A stretch of DNA of 64,000 nt, taken from assembly GCA_014378485.1 (NCBI GenBank), contig JACMNO010000109.1, positions 1 to 64,000 on the forward strand, in the 5' to 3' direction. The stretch's first letter is position 1; each line of letters opens with the position of its first letter. The position numbers and the translations under genes were made by a program. Of this stretch, positions 8,994 to 17,803 are shown in pieces. The notes below the pieces were generated by a model. The model was given only the letters and a program-made list of their open reading frames with translations. It had not been told where the DNA came from and did not search any database. The stretch comes from Bacteroidia bacterium. Its GTDB lineage: Bacteria; Bacteroidota; Bacteroidia; B-17B0; Aurantibacillaceae.

Positions 8994-10019
8994 TTATTCT
9001 CCGGAGAATTGTTTTAAAAATCGCACATCATTTTCAAAAAACAAGCGCAAATCTTTTACCCTGTATTTTAACATGGTAATTCGTTCTATGCCCATTCCAA
9101 ATGCGAAGCCACTATATTTCTGACTGTCGATGCCGCAATTATCCAATACCTGGGGATCAACCATGCCGCAGCCTAAAATCTCTACCCAGCCGGTGTGTTT
9201 ACAAACGTTACAGCCTTCTCCTTTACAGATGGTACAACTAATATCTACTTCAGCGCTTGGTTCTGTGAAAGGAAAATAACTCGGGCGCATTCTTATTTTT
9301 GTTTCAGTCCCAAATAATTCTTTCGCGAAAAAATTCAGTGTTTGTTTTAGATCGGCAAAGGAAACTTTTTCATCAATGTATAAACCTTCAATCTGGTGAA
9401 ACTGACAATGAGCACGCGCACTGATGGCTTCATTACGGTAAACTCTACCCGGGGAAATTGTGCGGATAGGTGGTTTTTGATTTTCCATGATATGCACCTG
9501 CACTGAAGAAGTTTGTGTTCGTAAAACCAGTTCCGGATTTAACTCTACATAAAACGTATCCTGCATATCGCGGGCCGGATGATTTTCAGGCGTATTTAAA
9601 GCAGTAAAATTATGCCAGTCATCTTCAATTTCTCTGCCATCACTTACGGTAAATCCAATACGGGCAAATACATCGATGATCTGATTTTTTACCAAAGATA
9701 AGGGATGTCTCGAACCAACCTGTATTGTTGGATCACCGGGTAATGTTAAATCAATTTCCTTCTTGGTTGGTGAGCTTGTCGAAGCATCATGTTTATCTTT
9801 TAATTCATTAATCTTATTCTGCGCTTTTGTTTTAAGCTCATTTAATTTTTGTCCAACCTCACGTTTAATGTCCGGCGCTACCGATTTAAAATCATCAAAT
9901 AAAGAAGTAATCTCTCCTTTTTTACTTAACCATTTAATACGGTATTCTTCAATTTGCTCTTTGCTTTGTGCTGCAAAATCTTCAACTTCAACCAATAAAC
10001 TGTTTATTCTTTCTAACAT
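8994..10019 (-). CDS. pheS: Phenylalanyl-tRNA synthetase alpha subunit
   Basis: Catalytic alpha subunit of class II PheRS. The start is placed at the ATG at 10019, giving 341 residues (MLERINSLLVEV), the usual PheS length; the frame continues 18 codons upstream without similarity. A coiled-coil N-terminus is followed by the class II core with GDPTIQVGSRHPL, the HNFTALNTPENHPARDMQDTF region and the C-terminal GFAFGMGIERITML motif. Two Cys pairs (CTICKGEGCNVCKHTGW) are typical of the family. A TAAATTTG box (TAnnTTTG type) lies at 10040-10047 on this strand. pheT is not in this window. Confidence 0.97.
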   Translation of the reverse strand: MLERINSLLVEVEDFAAQSKEQIEEYRIKWLSKKGEITSLFDDFKSVAPDIKREVGQKLNELKTKAQNKINELKDKHDASTSSPTKKEIDLTLPGDPTIQVGSRHPLSLVKNQIIDVFARIGFTVSDGREIEDDWHNFTALNTPENHPARDMQDTFYVELNPELVLRTQTSSVQVHIMENQKPPIRTISPGRVYRNEAISARAHCQFHQIEGLYIDEKVSFADLKQTLNFFAKELFGTETKIRMRPSYFPFTEPSAEVDISCTICKGEGCNVCKHTGWVEILGCGMVDPQVLDNCGIDSQKYSGFAFGMGIERITMLKYRVKDLRLFFENDVRFLKQFSGE

Positions 10020-10061
10020 AATAAATTTGATAATTCGCACAAATTTAAGCAATTTTAAGTA

Positions 10062-11219
10062 GTGAAAATACACCCTCTATTTTATATCTTTTTTAGTTGT
10101 TTCCTCCTAGTTACAAAGTCTTGTGGGGCACAGTCTATGCTGAGTTATAAAATATTTGATAACGATACCATTAACATCACCGACAGGGATAGTTTAAAGC
10201 AGGGAGTTTGGAAAGAATTTTGGTCAAACGGTGATTTAAAAAGTGAGGTTTCCTACAAGAATAATAAGAGGCAAGGATTGGCCATCAATTGGTACGATGA
10301 GCCTGATTGCGTTGAGAAAGAAGTATATTATAAAGATGGGCTTCTTGATGGCCCAATGATCTCCTATACAAAAAAATGTAAAAAAAGTATTTTTGAAACC
10401 TATAAAAATGGCGTCAAAGATGGGCTTGAGTTAGAATATTATTCAAACGGGCACATCAAAGCGGAGGGTAAATATAAGAAGGGTAACCTGGATGGTTATT
10501 ATAGAGTGTATGATAAAAACGGTAATTTTTCTTTTGAAAGCCGGAGTAGCGATAATGAAACCAATCTGGAGCCGAATATTGCTGACACTGCTAGTAATTT
10601 AGTATTTAATGTTTTGAAGAGGAACAAAGAATGGAAAAACAAGCTCATTGTGGCGGATCTTACTGGTAGTATGTATCCTTATGCTCAACAAATCAGCACT
10701 TGGTTGAAACTTCATTTTTTGAAAGATACCACGAGTCAGCATTTTGTTTTCTTTAATGATGGAGATAAGAAACGAGATGAAGATAAAAAGATCGGTGCCA
10801 CCGGTGGCGTCTACCATTGCAAAGCCAGAACAGTGAATGATTTAATCTCCGTTATGGAATCAACTATTAAAAAAGGAGCAGGAGGTGATGCACCCGAAAA
10901 TCCTATAGAAGCTATTATTTTTGGATTGAACAAAAGCGGGAAAGTGGATGATGTAATTTTGATTGCAGATAATTGGGCTAAAGCAAGAGACATCAAATTA
11001 CTTGCGCGAATTAAAGTGCCGGTAAGGGTAATTTTATGTGGCGTTTATGAGGGCATGGAGATCAATGAAGATTACCTGAATATTGCCTATAAAACAAAGG
11101 GTTCTGTTCATACGATCGAGCAGGACATTACAGATCTTATGAAGCAAAGCACAGGTAAAAAATTCAACATCAATGGCGTGGATTATATCATAAAAAACGG
11201 CAGTGTCAAAGTATTTTAA
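10062..11219 (+). CDS. Secreted MORN-repeat / vWA-like domain protein
   Basis: About 385 residues from a GTG start; no ATG fits the signal peptide (FYIFFSCFLLVTKSCGA). Residues about 45-160 form five MORN_2-type repeats (for example GVWKEFWSNGDLKSEVSYK and GYYRVYDKNGNF). Residues about 190-370 form a von Willebrand A-like fold: LIVADLTGSMYPYAQQ resembles the first MIDAS motif, GGDAPENPIEAI the next conserved turn, and DDVILIADNWAKARD another. The combination suggests a periplasmic or surface binding protein. Divergent from pheS with about 40 bases between the starts. Function unknown. Confidence 0.75.
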   Translation: MKIHPLFYIFFSCFLLVTKSCGAQSMLSYKIFDNDTINITDRDSLKQGVWKEFWSNGDLKSEVSYKNNKRQGLAINWYDEPDCVEKEVYYKDGLLDGPMISYTKKCKKSIFETYKNGVKDGLELEYYSNGHIKAEGKYKKGNLDGYYRVYDKNGNFSFESRSSDNETNLEPNIADTASNLVFNVLKRNKEWKNKLIVADLTGSMYPYAQQISTWLKLHFLKDTTSQHFVFFNDGDKKRDEDKKIGATGGVYHCKARTVNDLISVMESTIKKGAGGDAPENPIEAIIFGLNKSGKVDDVILIADNWAKARDIKLLARIKVPVRVILCGVYEGMEINEDYLNIAYKTKGSVHTIEQDITDLMKQSTGKKFNINGVDYIIKNGSVKVF

Positions 11220-11246
11220 ATATCTTATCTTTATCGCCTAACTTTT

Positions 11247-12170
11247 GTGCGCGTTTACCATCAAATATCTGAATTATCAAGCCTTGCAAATTCCATTGTA
11301 ACGATAGGAACTTTCGATGGAGTACATTTGGGCCACCAAAAAATTATTAAGCGTTTAATAGAATTGAAAACTAAGCAAGGAGGCGAAACCGTTCTGTTTA
11401 CGTTTGATCCGCATCCGAGAAAAATTCTATTTCCCGAACAAACAGATCTGAAGTTGATTACCACCACAGAAGAAAAATGTGAGTTGTTAAAACAGTTTGG
11501 AATTGATCATGTATTGATATTTCCTTTCACCAAAGCATTTTCGGAAATGCAGGCTAAGGATTATATCTCAGATATTATCTCACAAGGATTAAAAACAAAA
11601 ACATTGGTGATCGGTTATGACCACCGCTTTGGCAGTAACCGTGAAGGAAATATTGAAACACTGAAAGAACTTTCTTCAACTTACCAGTTTGAGGTTGAGG
11701 AAATTCCTGCGCAGGAAGTCAACCAGTTAAATATAAGTAGCACACGAATTCGTAAAGCAATTGAAGAAGGTAATGTGCAAACAGCGAACGAATACCTGGG
11801 CTATTATTTTTTTATTAGTGGTGTCGTTATCAAAGGAAAACAATTAGGAAGATCACTCGGATATCCAACAGCCAATATTTTTATTGAAAATATCGATAAA
11901 TTAATTCCAAAGATTGGTGTGTATGCTGTAAATGTGATCATTGGATATGCAACCTATAAAGGAATGTTGAACATTGGCACTAATCCTACAACCGATGTAG
12001 ATAAATTGATTAAGATCGAGGTGAATATTTTTGATTTTGACCGTGAGATTTATGGAGAACGAATTAAGATAGAATTTGTTAAGCGCATCAGGGATGAAGA
12101 AAAATTTGCTAATTTAGAAGAACTTAAGCAAGCCTTAGCAAACGATAAAAAATCCTGTTGTCATGAATAA
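11247..12170 (+). CDS. ribF: Bifunctional riboflavin kinase / FAD synthetase
   Basis: Makes FMN and then FAD from riboflavin. The 307-residue product has the N-terminal FAD synthetase domain (TIGTFDGVHLGHQKII nucleotide site; TFDPHPRKIL; YDHRFG; ISSTRIRKAIEEG) and the C-terminal riboflavin kinase domain (GRSLGYPTANI; GVYAVNV; FDREIYGE). The start is a GTG at 11247; no ATG fits before the conserved N-terminus. It overlaps the next gene by eight bases, implying translational coupling. Confidence 0.96.
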   Translation: MRVYHQISELSSLANSIVTIGTFDGVHLGHQKIIKRLIELKTKQGGETVLFTFDPHPRKILFPEQTDLKLITTTEEKCELLKQFGIDHVLIFPFTKAFSEMQAKDYISDIISQGLKTKTLVIGYDHRFGSNREGNIETLKELSSTYQFEVEEIPAQEVNQLNISSTRIRKAIEEGNVQTANEYLGYYFFISGVVIKGKQLGRSLGYPTANIFIENIDKLIPKIGVYAVNVIIGYATYKGMLNIGTNPTTDVDKLIKIEVNIFDFDREIYGERIKIEFVKRIRDEEKFANLEELKQALANDKKSCCHE

Positions 12171-12771
12171 ACTTTTTTTTAAATTAATCCTGATTATTGT
12201 ATTATCTTTTACTTATCAGGAAGCAAAGGCTCAGTCGTTGGACTCACTTACACTTGATACCATGCAGGCTTTTGTTTCTATCCAGGAAGCTATGAAGAAC
12301 CCGATTGCTGTAATAAAATTGTCGCTTAGAAAACAGCATTTAAAATCATTCCCAAAAGAGATTTTCCAATTTAAAAATTTACAGTACCTTGATATCAGTA
12401 AAAATTCAATTTCAGAATTGCCTGATAGTATTGGCCTGCTTGCAAATCTCCAATATTTTGCTTGTAGTAAAACTGGATTAAAACGTTTACCAAAAGACAT
12501 CGGCAAACTGGTAAATTTAAAGTATTTGAACCTGAATCAAAATGACCTTGAAACGATTCCAACGCAAATAGGTAATTTAGAGAAACTCGAAATCCTTGAT
12601 CTGTGGAGCAATAACTTTGACGAATACCCTTCAACTTTTTCAAGCCTGAAATCGCTTCGCGTGCTTGACCTACGGAATATTCTTATCAGCGATGAGGTTC
12701 AGAAAAGTCTTACCAACATGCTTCCACGGGCAACGGTGTATATGTCGCCGAGTTGCAAGTGTAAATGGTAG
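12163..12771 (+). CDS. Secreted leucine-rich-repeat protein
   Basis: A 202-residue protein with a signal peptide (LFFKLILIIVLSFTYQEAKAQ). Residues about 45-180 contain five or six leucine-rich repeats of the LxxLxLxxNxLxxLPxxIGxL type (LQYLDISKNSISELPDSIGLL; LKYLNLNQNDLETIPTQIGNL). It ends in a short Cys-containing tail (SPSCKCKW). It overlaps the ribF end by eight bases, so it is co-expressed, but a functional link with flavin synthesis is not implied. Ligand unknown. Confidence 0.85.
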   Translation: MNKLFFKLILIIVLSFTYQEAKAQSLDSLTLDTMQAFVSIQEAMKNPIAVIKLSLRKQHLKSFPKEIFQFKNLQYLDISKNSISELPDSIGLLANLQYFACSKTGLKRLPKDIGKLVNLKYLNLNQNDLETIPTQIGNLEKLEILDLWSNNFDEYPSTFSSLKSLRVLDLRNILISDEVQKSLTNMLPRATVYMSPSCKCKW

Positions 12772-12814
12772 ATTTATGAGCTAAATTACTTTGGTTCTGT
12801 AATAGTTTGTAATC

Positions 12815-13072
12815 TTAATCGTAATGATATTTACAACTGTATATCAATAATTCTTTATCCCTTATTTGATATACAAGACGATGTTCTCTATCAATTCTTC
12901 GCGACCAAAAGCCAGCCAAATCGTATTTTAAAGGTTCAGGTTTTCCGATACCGTCAAAAGGGTTAGATTTGATTGCTTTGATCAGTTCATTGATCTTTTT
13001 TAACATTTTTTTGTCCTCCGTTTGCCAACTGGTATAATCTTCCCATGCAATTTCCGAAAAAACAATCCGCAT
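12815..13072 (-). CDS. yoeB: YoeB/Txe-family mRNA interferase toxin
   Basis: An 85-residue toxin of the RelE superfamily, Txe/YoeB branch, which cleaves mRNA at the ribosome. The family signature is intact: IAWEDYTSWQTEDKKMLKKINELIKAI, then DGIGKPEPLKYDLAGFWSRRIDREHRLVYQI and the final SCKYHYD, with the C-terminal His-Tyr typical of the catalytic end. It follows the antitoxin gene by two bases, the usual antitoxin-first order. No sign of inactivation. Confidence 0.93.
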   Translation of the reverse strand: MRIVFSEIAWEDYTSWQTEDKKMLKKINELIKAIKSNPFDGIGKPEPLKYDLAGFWSRRIDREHRLVYQIRDKELLIYSCKYHYD

Positions 13073-13074
13073 AT

Positions 13075-13332
13075 TTATTTTAAATCAGTTGATTTAATAG
13101 TAATAGCTTTTCCTTCTTTCATTTGTTTGATGGATTTAAAAAGCCTGTCAGCATTTTTTTGAGAGCTAAGTAAATGCATTGTCTCCATCATTGAATTATA
13201 TTCAGCTAATGAGATAATAACAGCACCTTTGCCATTAGAACGCTTTATGACTAAAGTTTCGTTATTATCTTCAACATCATCTAAAAACTTTTTTAGATCG
13301 GTCCTGAGTTCAGAATAATTTGCAGCAATCAT
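13075..13332 (-). CDS. yefM: YefM/Phd-family antitoxin
   Basis: An 85-residue antitoxin that neutralises the adjacent YoeB-like toxin and represses the operon. The N-terminal DNA-binding half (NYSELRTDLKKFLDDVEDNNETLVIKRSNGKGAVIISLAEYNSMMET) is the Phd/YefM fold; the C-terminal part should wrap the toxin. The ATG at 13332 is preceded by a well-formed Bacteroidota promoter and an inverted repeat that can serve as the autoregulatory operator. Confidence 0.92.
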   Translation of the reverse strand: MIAANYSELRTDLKKFLDDVEDNNETLVIKRSNGKGAVIISLAEYNSMMETMHLLSSQKNADRLFKSIKQMKEGKAITIKSTDLK

Positions 13333-13347
13333 TTTTTTTGTATTATT

Positions 13348-13382
13348 AAGTACAAATATACGTACTTTATTGAGTATAACAA
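13348..13382 (-). promoter_or_regulatory. Promoter and operator of the yefM-yoeB operon
   Basis: On the minus strand TTG (13380-13382), a 19-base spacer and TATATTTG (13353-13360) fit the Bacteroidota TTG-N19-TAnnTTTG consensus exactly. The -7 box sits inside the inverted repeat AAGTAC-N8-GTACTT (13348-13367), so antitoxin binding there would block the polymerase. Confidence 0.75.
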
Positions 13383-13391
13383 AAATCTACT

Positions 13392-14324
13392 TTAAACTCC
13401 CATTGATTTTAATTGCTCTTCTAAAAATTTAATACCTTCTGTAAAGCTGTGTGGGTTATACCCCAAGTCTCGTTTTGCTTTATCAATTATGAATCCGGTT
13501 ATAGGAGGACGTTTCGCCGGTTGTTTGATATCAGCAGATTTGGAAGGTTTGATCAGTGATTTATCTAGCTTATAATAGTCAGCTACTAAATGCGCCACTT
13601 CAAGGATATTTAAAAAATCTTTTCCCGAAATATTATAAATGCCGCTTGCTTTTTTCTCGGCAATTAAAATACAGCCATCAGCCAGATCTTCGGCTAATGT
13701 TGGGGTTCTGTATTGATCATCGACTACGTTAATGGTTTTTCCTTGTTCTAAATTTTGTTTCACCCACAATACAATATTGCTGCGACTCATATTGTCTACA
13801 ATGCCATACACTAAAACAGTACGAGCAATGGCCCAATGAAGCGATGAAACTTGCACTATTTTTTCGGCAGCCAACTTACTTTCTGCATAATAACTTAAAG
13901 GATTTGGTATTTCATTTTCATCTAAAGGCCCATGTGTCCCATCAAATATAAAATCAGTAGACAGATGAATGAAATGAGGTTTATAAGCAGGATCTTTTTC
14001 TGATAATTTTTCGAGTACGCTCACCTGGTTTTGTACGGACGTCACATTCAATAGCCAACAGGCTTCTTTCTCAGTTTCGCATGCATCCACGTTAGTCATG
14101 GCAGCTGTATTGATTACCACATCGGGTTTGTATTTTGTAAAAACATCATCCACAATATCATAACTGGTAATTTCTAGTTCGGTGTATTCATATCCTGATG
14201 TATTTACCAAACGATTTTCTCCCCGAGCTGTTGCAATACATTGGACATTGGTTTTATCCTTTAGTTTGTAAACTAATTTTTGTCCTAATAAACCGTTGGA
14301 ACCTGTGATCAGAATTTTTTGCAT
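13392..14324 (-). CDS. rfbD: dTDP-4-dehydrorhamnose reductase-like (RmlD family) protein
   Basis: A 310-residue SDR-type reductase of the RmlD/RfbD family, which makes dTDP-L-rhamnose for surface polysaccharide. The Rossmann motif GSNGLLGQK is at residues 8-16, NTAAMTNVDACE follows, STDFIFDG is near 127, and the catalytic YAESK follows. No other rhamnose genes are adjacent, so the exact sugar substrate is inferred from family alone. ATG at 14324. Downstream on the same strand lies the toxin-antitoxin pair with its own promoter. Confidence 0.85.
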   Translation of the reverse strand: MQKILITGSNGLLGQKLVYKLKDKTNVQCIATARGENRLVNTSGYEYTELEITSYDIVDDVFTKYKPDVVINTAAMTNVDACETEKEACWLLNVTSVQNQVSVLEKLSEKDPAYKPHFIHLSTDFIFDGTHGPLDENEIPNPLSYYAESKLAAEKIVQVSSLHWAIARTVLVYGIVDNMSRSNIVLWVKQNLEQGKTINVVDDQYRTPTLAEDLADGCILIAEKKASGIYNISGKDFLNILEVAHLVADYYKLDKSLIKPSKSADIKQPAKRPPITGFIIDKAKRDLGYNPHSFTEGIKFLEEQLKSMGV

Positions 14325-14460
14325 GAGGTAAATATACTAAACACTAAACTCAAATTCTTAATTTACAATCTAATTTTAAAATGAAAGTTTTGTTTATTGG
14401 AAGATTAATTTTTCGAATATGATGTTAGGGATTCCGGGAACTACATTAATCTATATATTC

Positions 14461-15432
14461 TTAAAAGCCTAAAACTTCCCGTACTTTTTTTAATTTTTCC
14501 TGAGCCATTTTTTTAGCTTTGGCTTCTCCTACCTGTAATTCTTTTTCCAATTGAGCGGTGTTATTCATCAACTCATCATAACGCTTTCTTTGGTTTTCAA
14601 ACTTAGAAAGAATCAATTCATATAAAGCCGTTTTAGAGTGCCCGTAACCGTAGCCGCCTTTGCTGTAATTGGCGCGCATTTCTGTCACCTGATTAATGTC
14701 AGCCAATAATTTATAGAGTTTAAACACATTGCAGGTATCCGGATTTTTTGGTTCTTCTAAAGGCGTGGCATCTGTGACAATGGTTTTCACCACTTTTAGT
14801 AATTCCTTTTCTGGTAAAAATATATTAATGTAATTGTTGTACGACTTACTCATTTTTTGTCCATCTATTCCAGGAACGATCATCACACTTTCATCCACTT
14901 TTGCTTGTGGTATAACAAAAATTTCCTGACCATACTGAGCATTAAATTTCGCAGCAATATCTCTAGCAATCTCAATGTGCTGCACCTGGTCTTTGCCTAC
15001 GGGAACAAACTCTGCATCGTATAAAATAATATCAGCTGCCATTAACACGGGATAAGTAAATAATCCGGCGTATACATCACTCAATCGTTCTGATTTATCT
15101 TTGAATGAATGGGCATTTGCTAGCATCGGGAAAGGTGTAAAGCAATTCAGGTACCAGGTTAATTCACATACTTCAGGAATTCGGCTCTGACGGTACAGCA
15201 TGTTTTTTTGAGTATCGAAATCAAAAGCCAACCAGGTTGCAGCTACAGAATTTACGCTATGGATGCGTTGAGCGGCATCTTTTTGTGTAGTTAAGGAGTG
15301 AAGATCGGCAATAAAAAACAAGGAATCATTTCCAGGTTGTTTGCTCAATTCAATAGCAGGCATAATGGCTCCTAAAATATTCCCTAGGTGAGGTATATTG
15401 GTACTTTGTATTCCGGTAAGTATGCGTGACAT
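14461..15432 (-). CDS. trpS: Tryptophanyl-tRNA synthetase
   Basis: Class I aminoacyl-tRNA synthetase for tryptophan, 323 residues. The HIGH-type motif appears as PHLGN at residues 14-18 and the KMSKS loop as GQKMSKSYNN near residues 192-201. ADLHSLT and DIILYDAEFVPVGKDQVQH, which shape the Trp/ATP pocket, are intact. The ATG is at 15432. The 136-base gap to rfbD shows no recognisable signal. Confidence 0.97.
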   Translation of the reverse strand: MSRILTGIQSTNIPHLGNILGAIMPAIELSKQPGNDSLFFIADLHSLTTQKDAAQRIHSVNSVAATWLAFDFDTQKNMLYRQSRIPEVCELTWYLNCFTPFPMLANAHSFKDKSERLSDVYAGLFTYPVLMAADIILYDAEFVPVGKDQVQHIEIARDIAAKFNAQYGQEIFVIPQAKVDESVMIVPGIDGQKMSKSYNNYINIFLPEKELLKVVKTIVTDATPLEEPKNPDTCNVFKLYKLLADINQVTEMRANYSKGGYGYGHSKTALYELILSKFENQRKRYDELMNNTAQLEKELQVGEAKAKKMAQEKLKKVREVLGF

Positions 15433-15486
15433 TGTTTAATTATGAGTTAAGAACTATGAGTTTAAATTCTCGTAATAAAAGTGAAA

Positions 15487-16260
15487 TTAAATTCCTTTTA
15501 CAATTCCATCCTGTGAGGATCTGATGAAATCGACTATTTGTTTCCTGGTTTCTGAATCTGGAATTTCCTGTTCAACTAATTCCAATGCATTTGTGAGGTT
15601 ATGACCACGTACAAAGATCAAACGGTAAATATCTTCTATCTGGTTGATCAATTCTTTATCAAAACCCCGACGTGAAAGACCAACAGTATTTACTCCAATA
15701 TATTGTAACGGATCGCGTGCTACCCGGATAAATGGCGGAACATTTTTACGCACTTTTGAGGCACCTGCTAAAAAGCTGTGAGCGCCAATAGTAATAAATT
15801 GCTGAATGGCTGTGTAACCTTCAATGATTACAAAATCTTCAATAGTTATATGGCCCGCCAAACCAACGTAATTAGCTAAAATAACATTGTTCCCAACGAT
15901 GCAGTCATGAGCTACATGTGAATAAGCCATAAGCAAACAGTTATTTCCAACAGAAGTAATCTTCCTGTCAGCTGTTCCTTTATGGATGGTAGCATATTCT
16001 CTGATGATAGTATTATTACCAACAACTGTTTTTGCTTTTTCTCCTTTGTATTTTAGATCTTGAGATACTACTCCAATTAATGCACCGGGAAATATTTGGC
16101 AATCACTGCCAATTGTTGTGTCAGGGTAAATAATGGCGTTAGGATGAATATATGTATTGTCTCCAATGACAACATCTTCATAAACAGTTGCAAATGGCTG
16201 TATGGTTACATTGTTACCTATGCTGGCTTTGGGACTGACGTTTGCAAGAGGTGAAATCAT
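15487..16260 (-). CDS. lpxA: UDP-N-acetylglucosamine acyltransferase LpxA
   Basis: First step of lipid A synthesis: acylates UDP-GlcNAc at the 3-hydroxyl in the cytoplasm. The 257-residue product is a left-handed beta-helix of hexapeptide repeats (ISPLANVSPKASIGNNVTIQPFATV onward) with the catalytic His region YSHVAHDCIVGNNVILANYV and the C-terminal helical domain from about residue 190. It lies 20 bases downstream of lpxC-fabZ, in the usual Bacteroidota order lpxD, lpxC-fabZ, lpxA. Confidence 0.97.
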   Translation of the reverse strand: MISPLANVSPKASIGNNVTIQPFATVYEDVVIGDNTYIHPNAIIYPDTTIGSDCQIFPGALIGVVSQDLKYKGEKAKTVVGNNTIIREYATIHKGTADRKITSVGNNCLLMAYSHVAHDCIVGNNVILANYVGLAGHITIEDFVIIEGYTAIQQFITIGAHSFLAGASKVRKNVPPFIRVARDPLQYIGVNTVGLSRRGFDKELINQIEDIYRLIFVRGHNLTNALELVEQEIPDSETRKQIVDFIRSSQDGIVKGI

Positions 16261-16280
16261 ATATTAATTATTGGTTTTAT

Positions 16281-17711
16281 TTATGCTAATTGAGCTTCCG
16301 TTTTTTTTACCTCTACACCTTTTACTTTAACAATCTGTGCCATCATTCCACCTTCCATTACCGGTTTGTTATTTACATAGGCAACTCCGCGCATATGGCA
16401 AATCCCACGGCGAATAGGAGTAACGAGATGTACACTAAAGACAACGGTATCTCCCGGAATTACTTTTTGTTTAAACTTAACGCCATCAATTTTAATGAAG
16501 TAAGTCAGGTAATTTTCAGGGTCTGGTACAGTTCCTAAAACCAATACGCCACCACATTGTGCCATTGCTTCAATTAGTAGAACTCCCGGCATAACAGGGT
16601 TTTCAGGGAAATGACCTTTGAAAAATTCTTCATTCAGGGTCACATTTTTCACACCTATCACATGATTTTCTGACATTTCCATGATCTTATCTACCAACAG
16701 CATTGGCTGACGGTGAGGTAATAATTTCATGATGTCCATAGTGTTCATCAATGCAGGCTTGTTCCAATCGATTTTCGGATAATCTTTTTCTGTTTTTTGG
16801 ATCTTTGCTAGTGCTTTTAATTTTTTAGCAAAAGCAATATTTCCTGCATGACCAGGTAGGGCTGCCAAAACATGGATTTTCATTGGTTTCCCAACAAGCG
16901 CTAAATCACCAACAATATCTAATAATTTATGGCGGGCGGGTTCATTAAAGAAGCGAAGTTTGGTATTGTTTAATACACCACGACCTTTTACTTCCACATC
17001 CGGTTTATTAAATACTTTACGTAAATGGTTTAATTTTTCTTCAGGAAGATCACTGTCCACTAACACAATAGCATTATCCATATCGCCACCTTTTATTAAG
17101 TTATGCGCTAATAAAGCTTCCAACTCTCTTAAAAATACAAATGTTCTGCAGGGCGCTATCTCCTTTTTAAACTGGCTGATATCGTACATAGAGGCATGTT
17201 GTGTTCCTAACACTTCGCTACCATAGTCAACCATTACTGTTACTCTAAATTCATCTTGAGGAACAGCAAGCATCTCTACTTTTTTGATTGGATCTTCGTA
17301 AGTTAAATTCTCTGTTAACTCGTAATAATCACGAAACGCTTCTTGTTCAACGATTCCGGCTGTCTCCAATACTTCAATAAAATTCAAAGAACTTCCGTCC
17401 ATGATTGGCATTTCTGGTCCGGTTATCTGAATCAAACAGTTGTCTATATTCATTCCTACCAAAGCGGCTAATACATGCTCCGTAGTATGAACGCGTGCAC
17501 CATTTTGTTCTAGGGTAGTTCCGCGAGATGTATCTACTACTAAATCGCAATCTGCATCAATCGTTGGCTGACCATCCAGGTCCATTCGTTGAAATTTATA
17601 CCAATGGTTTTCAGGTGCCGGATTAAAAGTTAAGGTAACAGGAGCTCCTGTATGTAAGCCTTTACCAGTAATGGAAACCGCTTTTAGAATTGTTTTTTGT
17701 TTATCAGCCAT
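16281..17711 (-). CDS. lpxC-fabZ: LpxC-FabZ fusion (lipid A deacetylase / hydroxyacyl-ACP dehydratase)
   Basis: A 476-residue natural fusion found throughout Bacteroidota. The LpxC half (about 1-305) is the zinc deacetylase of lipid A synthesis: GKGLHTG, TTEHVLAALVGMNIDNC with a zinc His, and HKLLDIVGDLALVG. The FabZ half (about 325-476) dehydrates hydroxyacyl-ACP: LPHRQPMLLVDKI and GHFPENPVMPGVLLIEAMAQ with catalytic His near 366. The start is set at the ATG at 17711 (MADKQKTILKAV); the frame runs to 17768, but that extension lies in a repeated intergenic element. Confidence 0.96.
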   Translation of the reverse strand: MADKQKTILKAVSITGKGLHTGAPVTLTFNPAPENHWYKFQRMDLDGQPTIDADCDLVVDTSRGTTLEQNGARVHTTEHVLAALVGMNIDNCLIQITGPEMPIMDGSSLNFIEVLETAGIVEQEAFRDYYELTENLTYEDPIKKVEMLAVPQDEFRVTVMVDYGSEVLGTQHASMYDISQFKKEIAPCRTFVFLRELEALLAHNLIKGGDMDNAIVLVDSDLPEEKLNHLRKVFNKPDVEVKGRGVLNNTKLRFFNEPARHKLLDIVGDLALVGKPMKIHVLAALPGHAGNIAFAKKLKALAKIQKTEKDYPKIDWNKPALMNTMDIMKLLPHRQPMLLVDKIMEMSENHVIGVKNVTLNEEFFKGHFPENPVMPGVLLIEAMAQCGGVLVLGTVPDPENYLTYFIKIDGVKFKQKVIPGDTVVFSVHLVTPIRRGICHMRGVAYVNNKPVMEGGMMAQIVKVKGVEVKKTEAQLA

Positions 17712-17723
17712 AAGTTCTCTTTT

Positions 17724-17792
17724 GTCAGTCTGAGCGTAGTCGAAGACTATTTTATTTTGCTGTCGCACTTCGACTCCGCTCAGCGTGACAGG
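17724..17792. repeat. REP-like inverted repeat upstream of lpxC-fabZ
   Basis: Two half-elements in inverse orientation: GTCAGTCTGAGCGTAGTCG (17726-17744) and CGACTCCGCTCAGCGTGAC (about 17770-17788). They can fold into a long hairpin in the leader of lpxC-fabZ. A related half occurs at 52529-52547 (CCTGAGCGCAGTCGAAGG) inside the second TIR element. I recall such TGAGCG-AGTCGAAG sequences as common intergenic repeats in Bacteroidota. Confidence 0.7.
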
Positions 17793-17803
17793 TTATTATT
17801 TAT

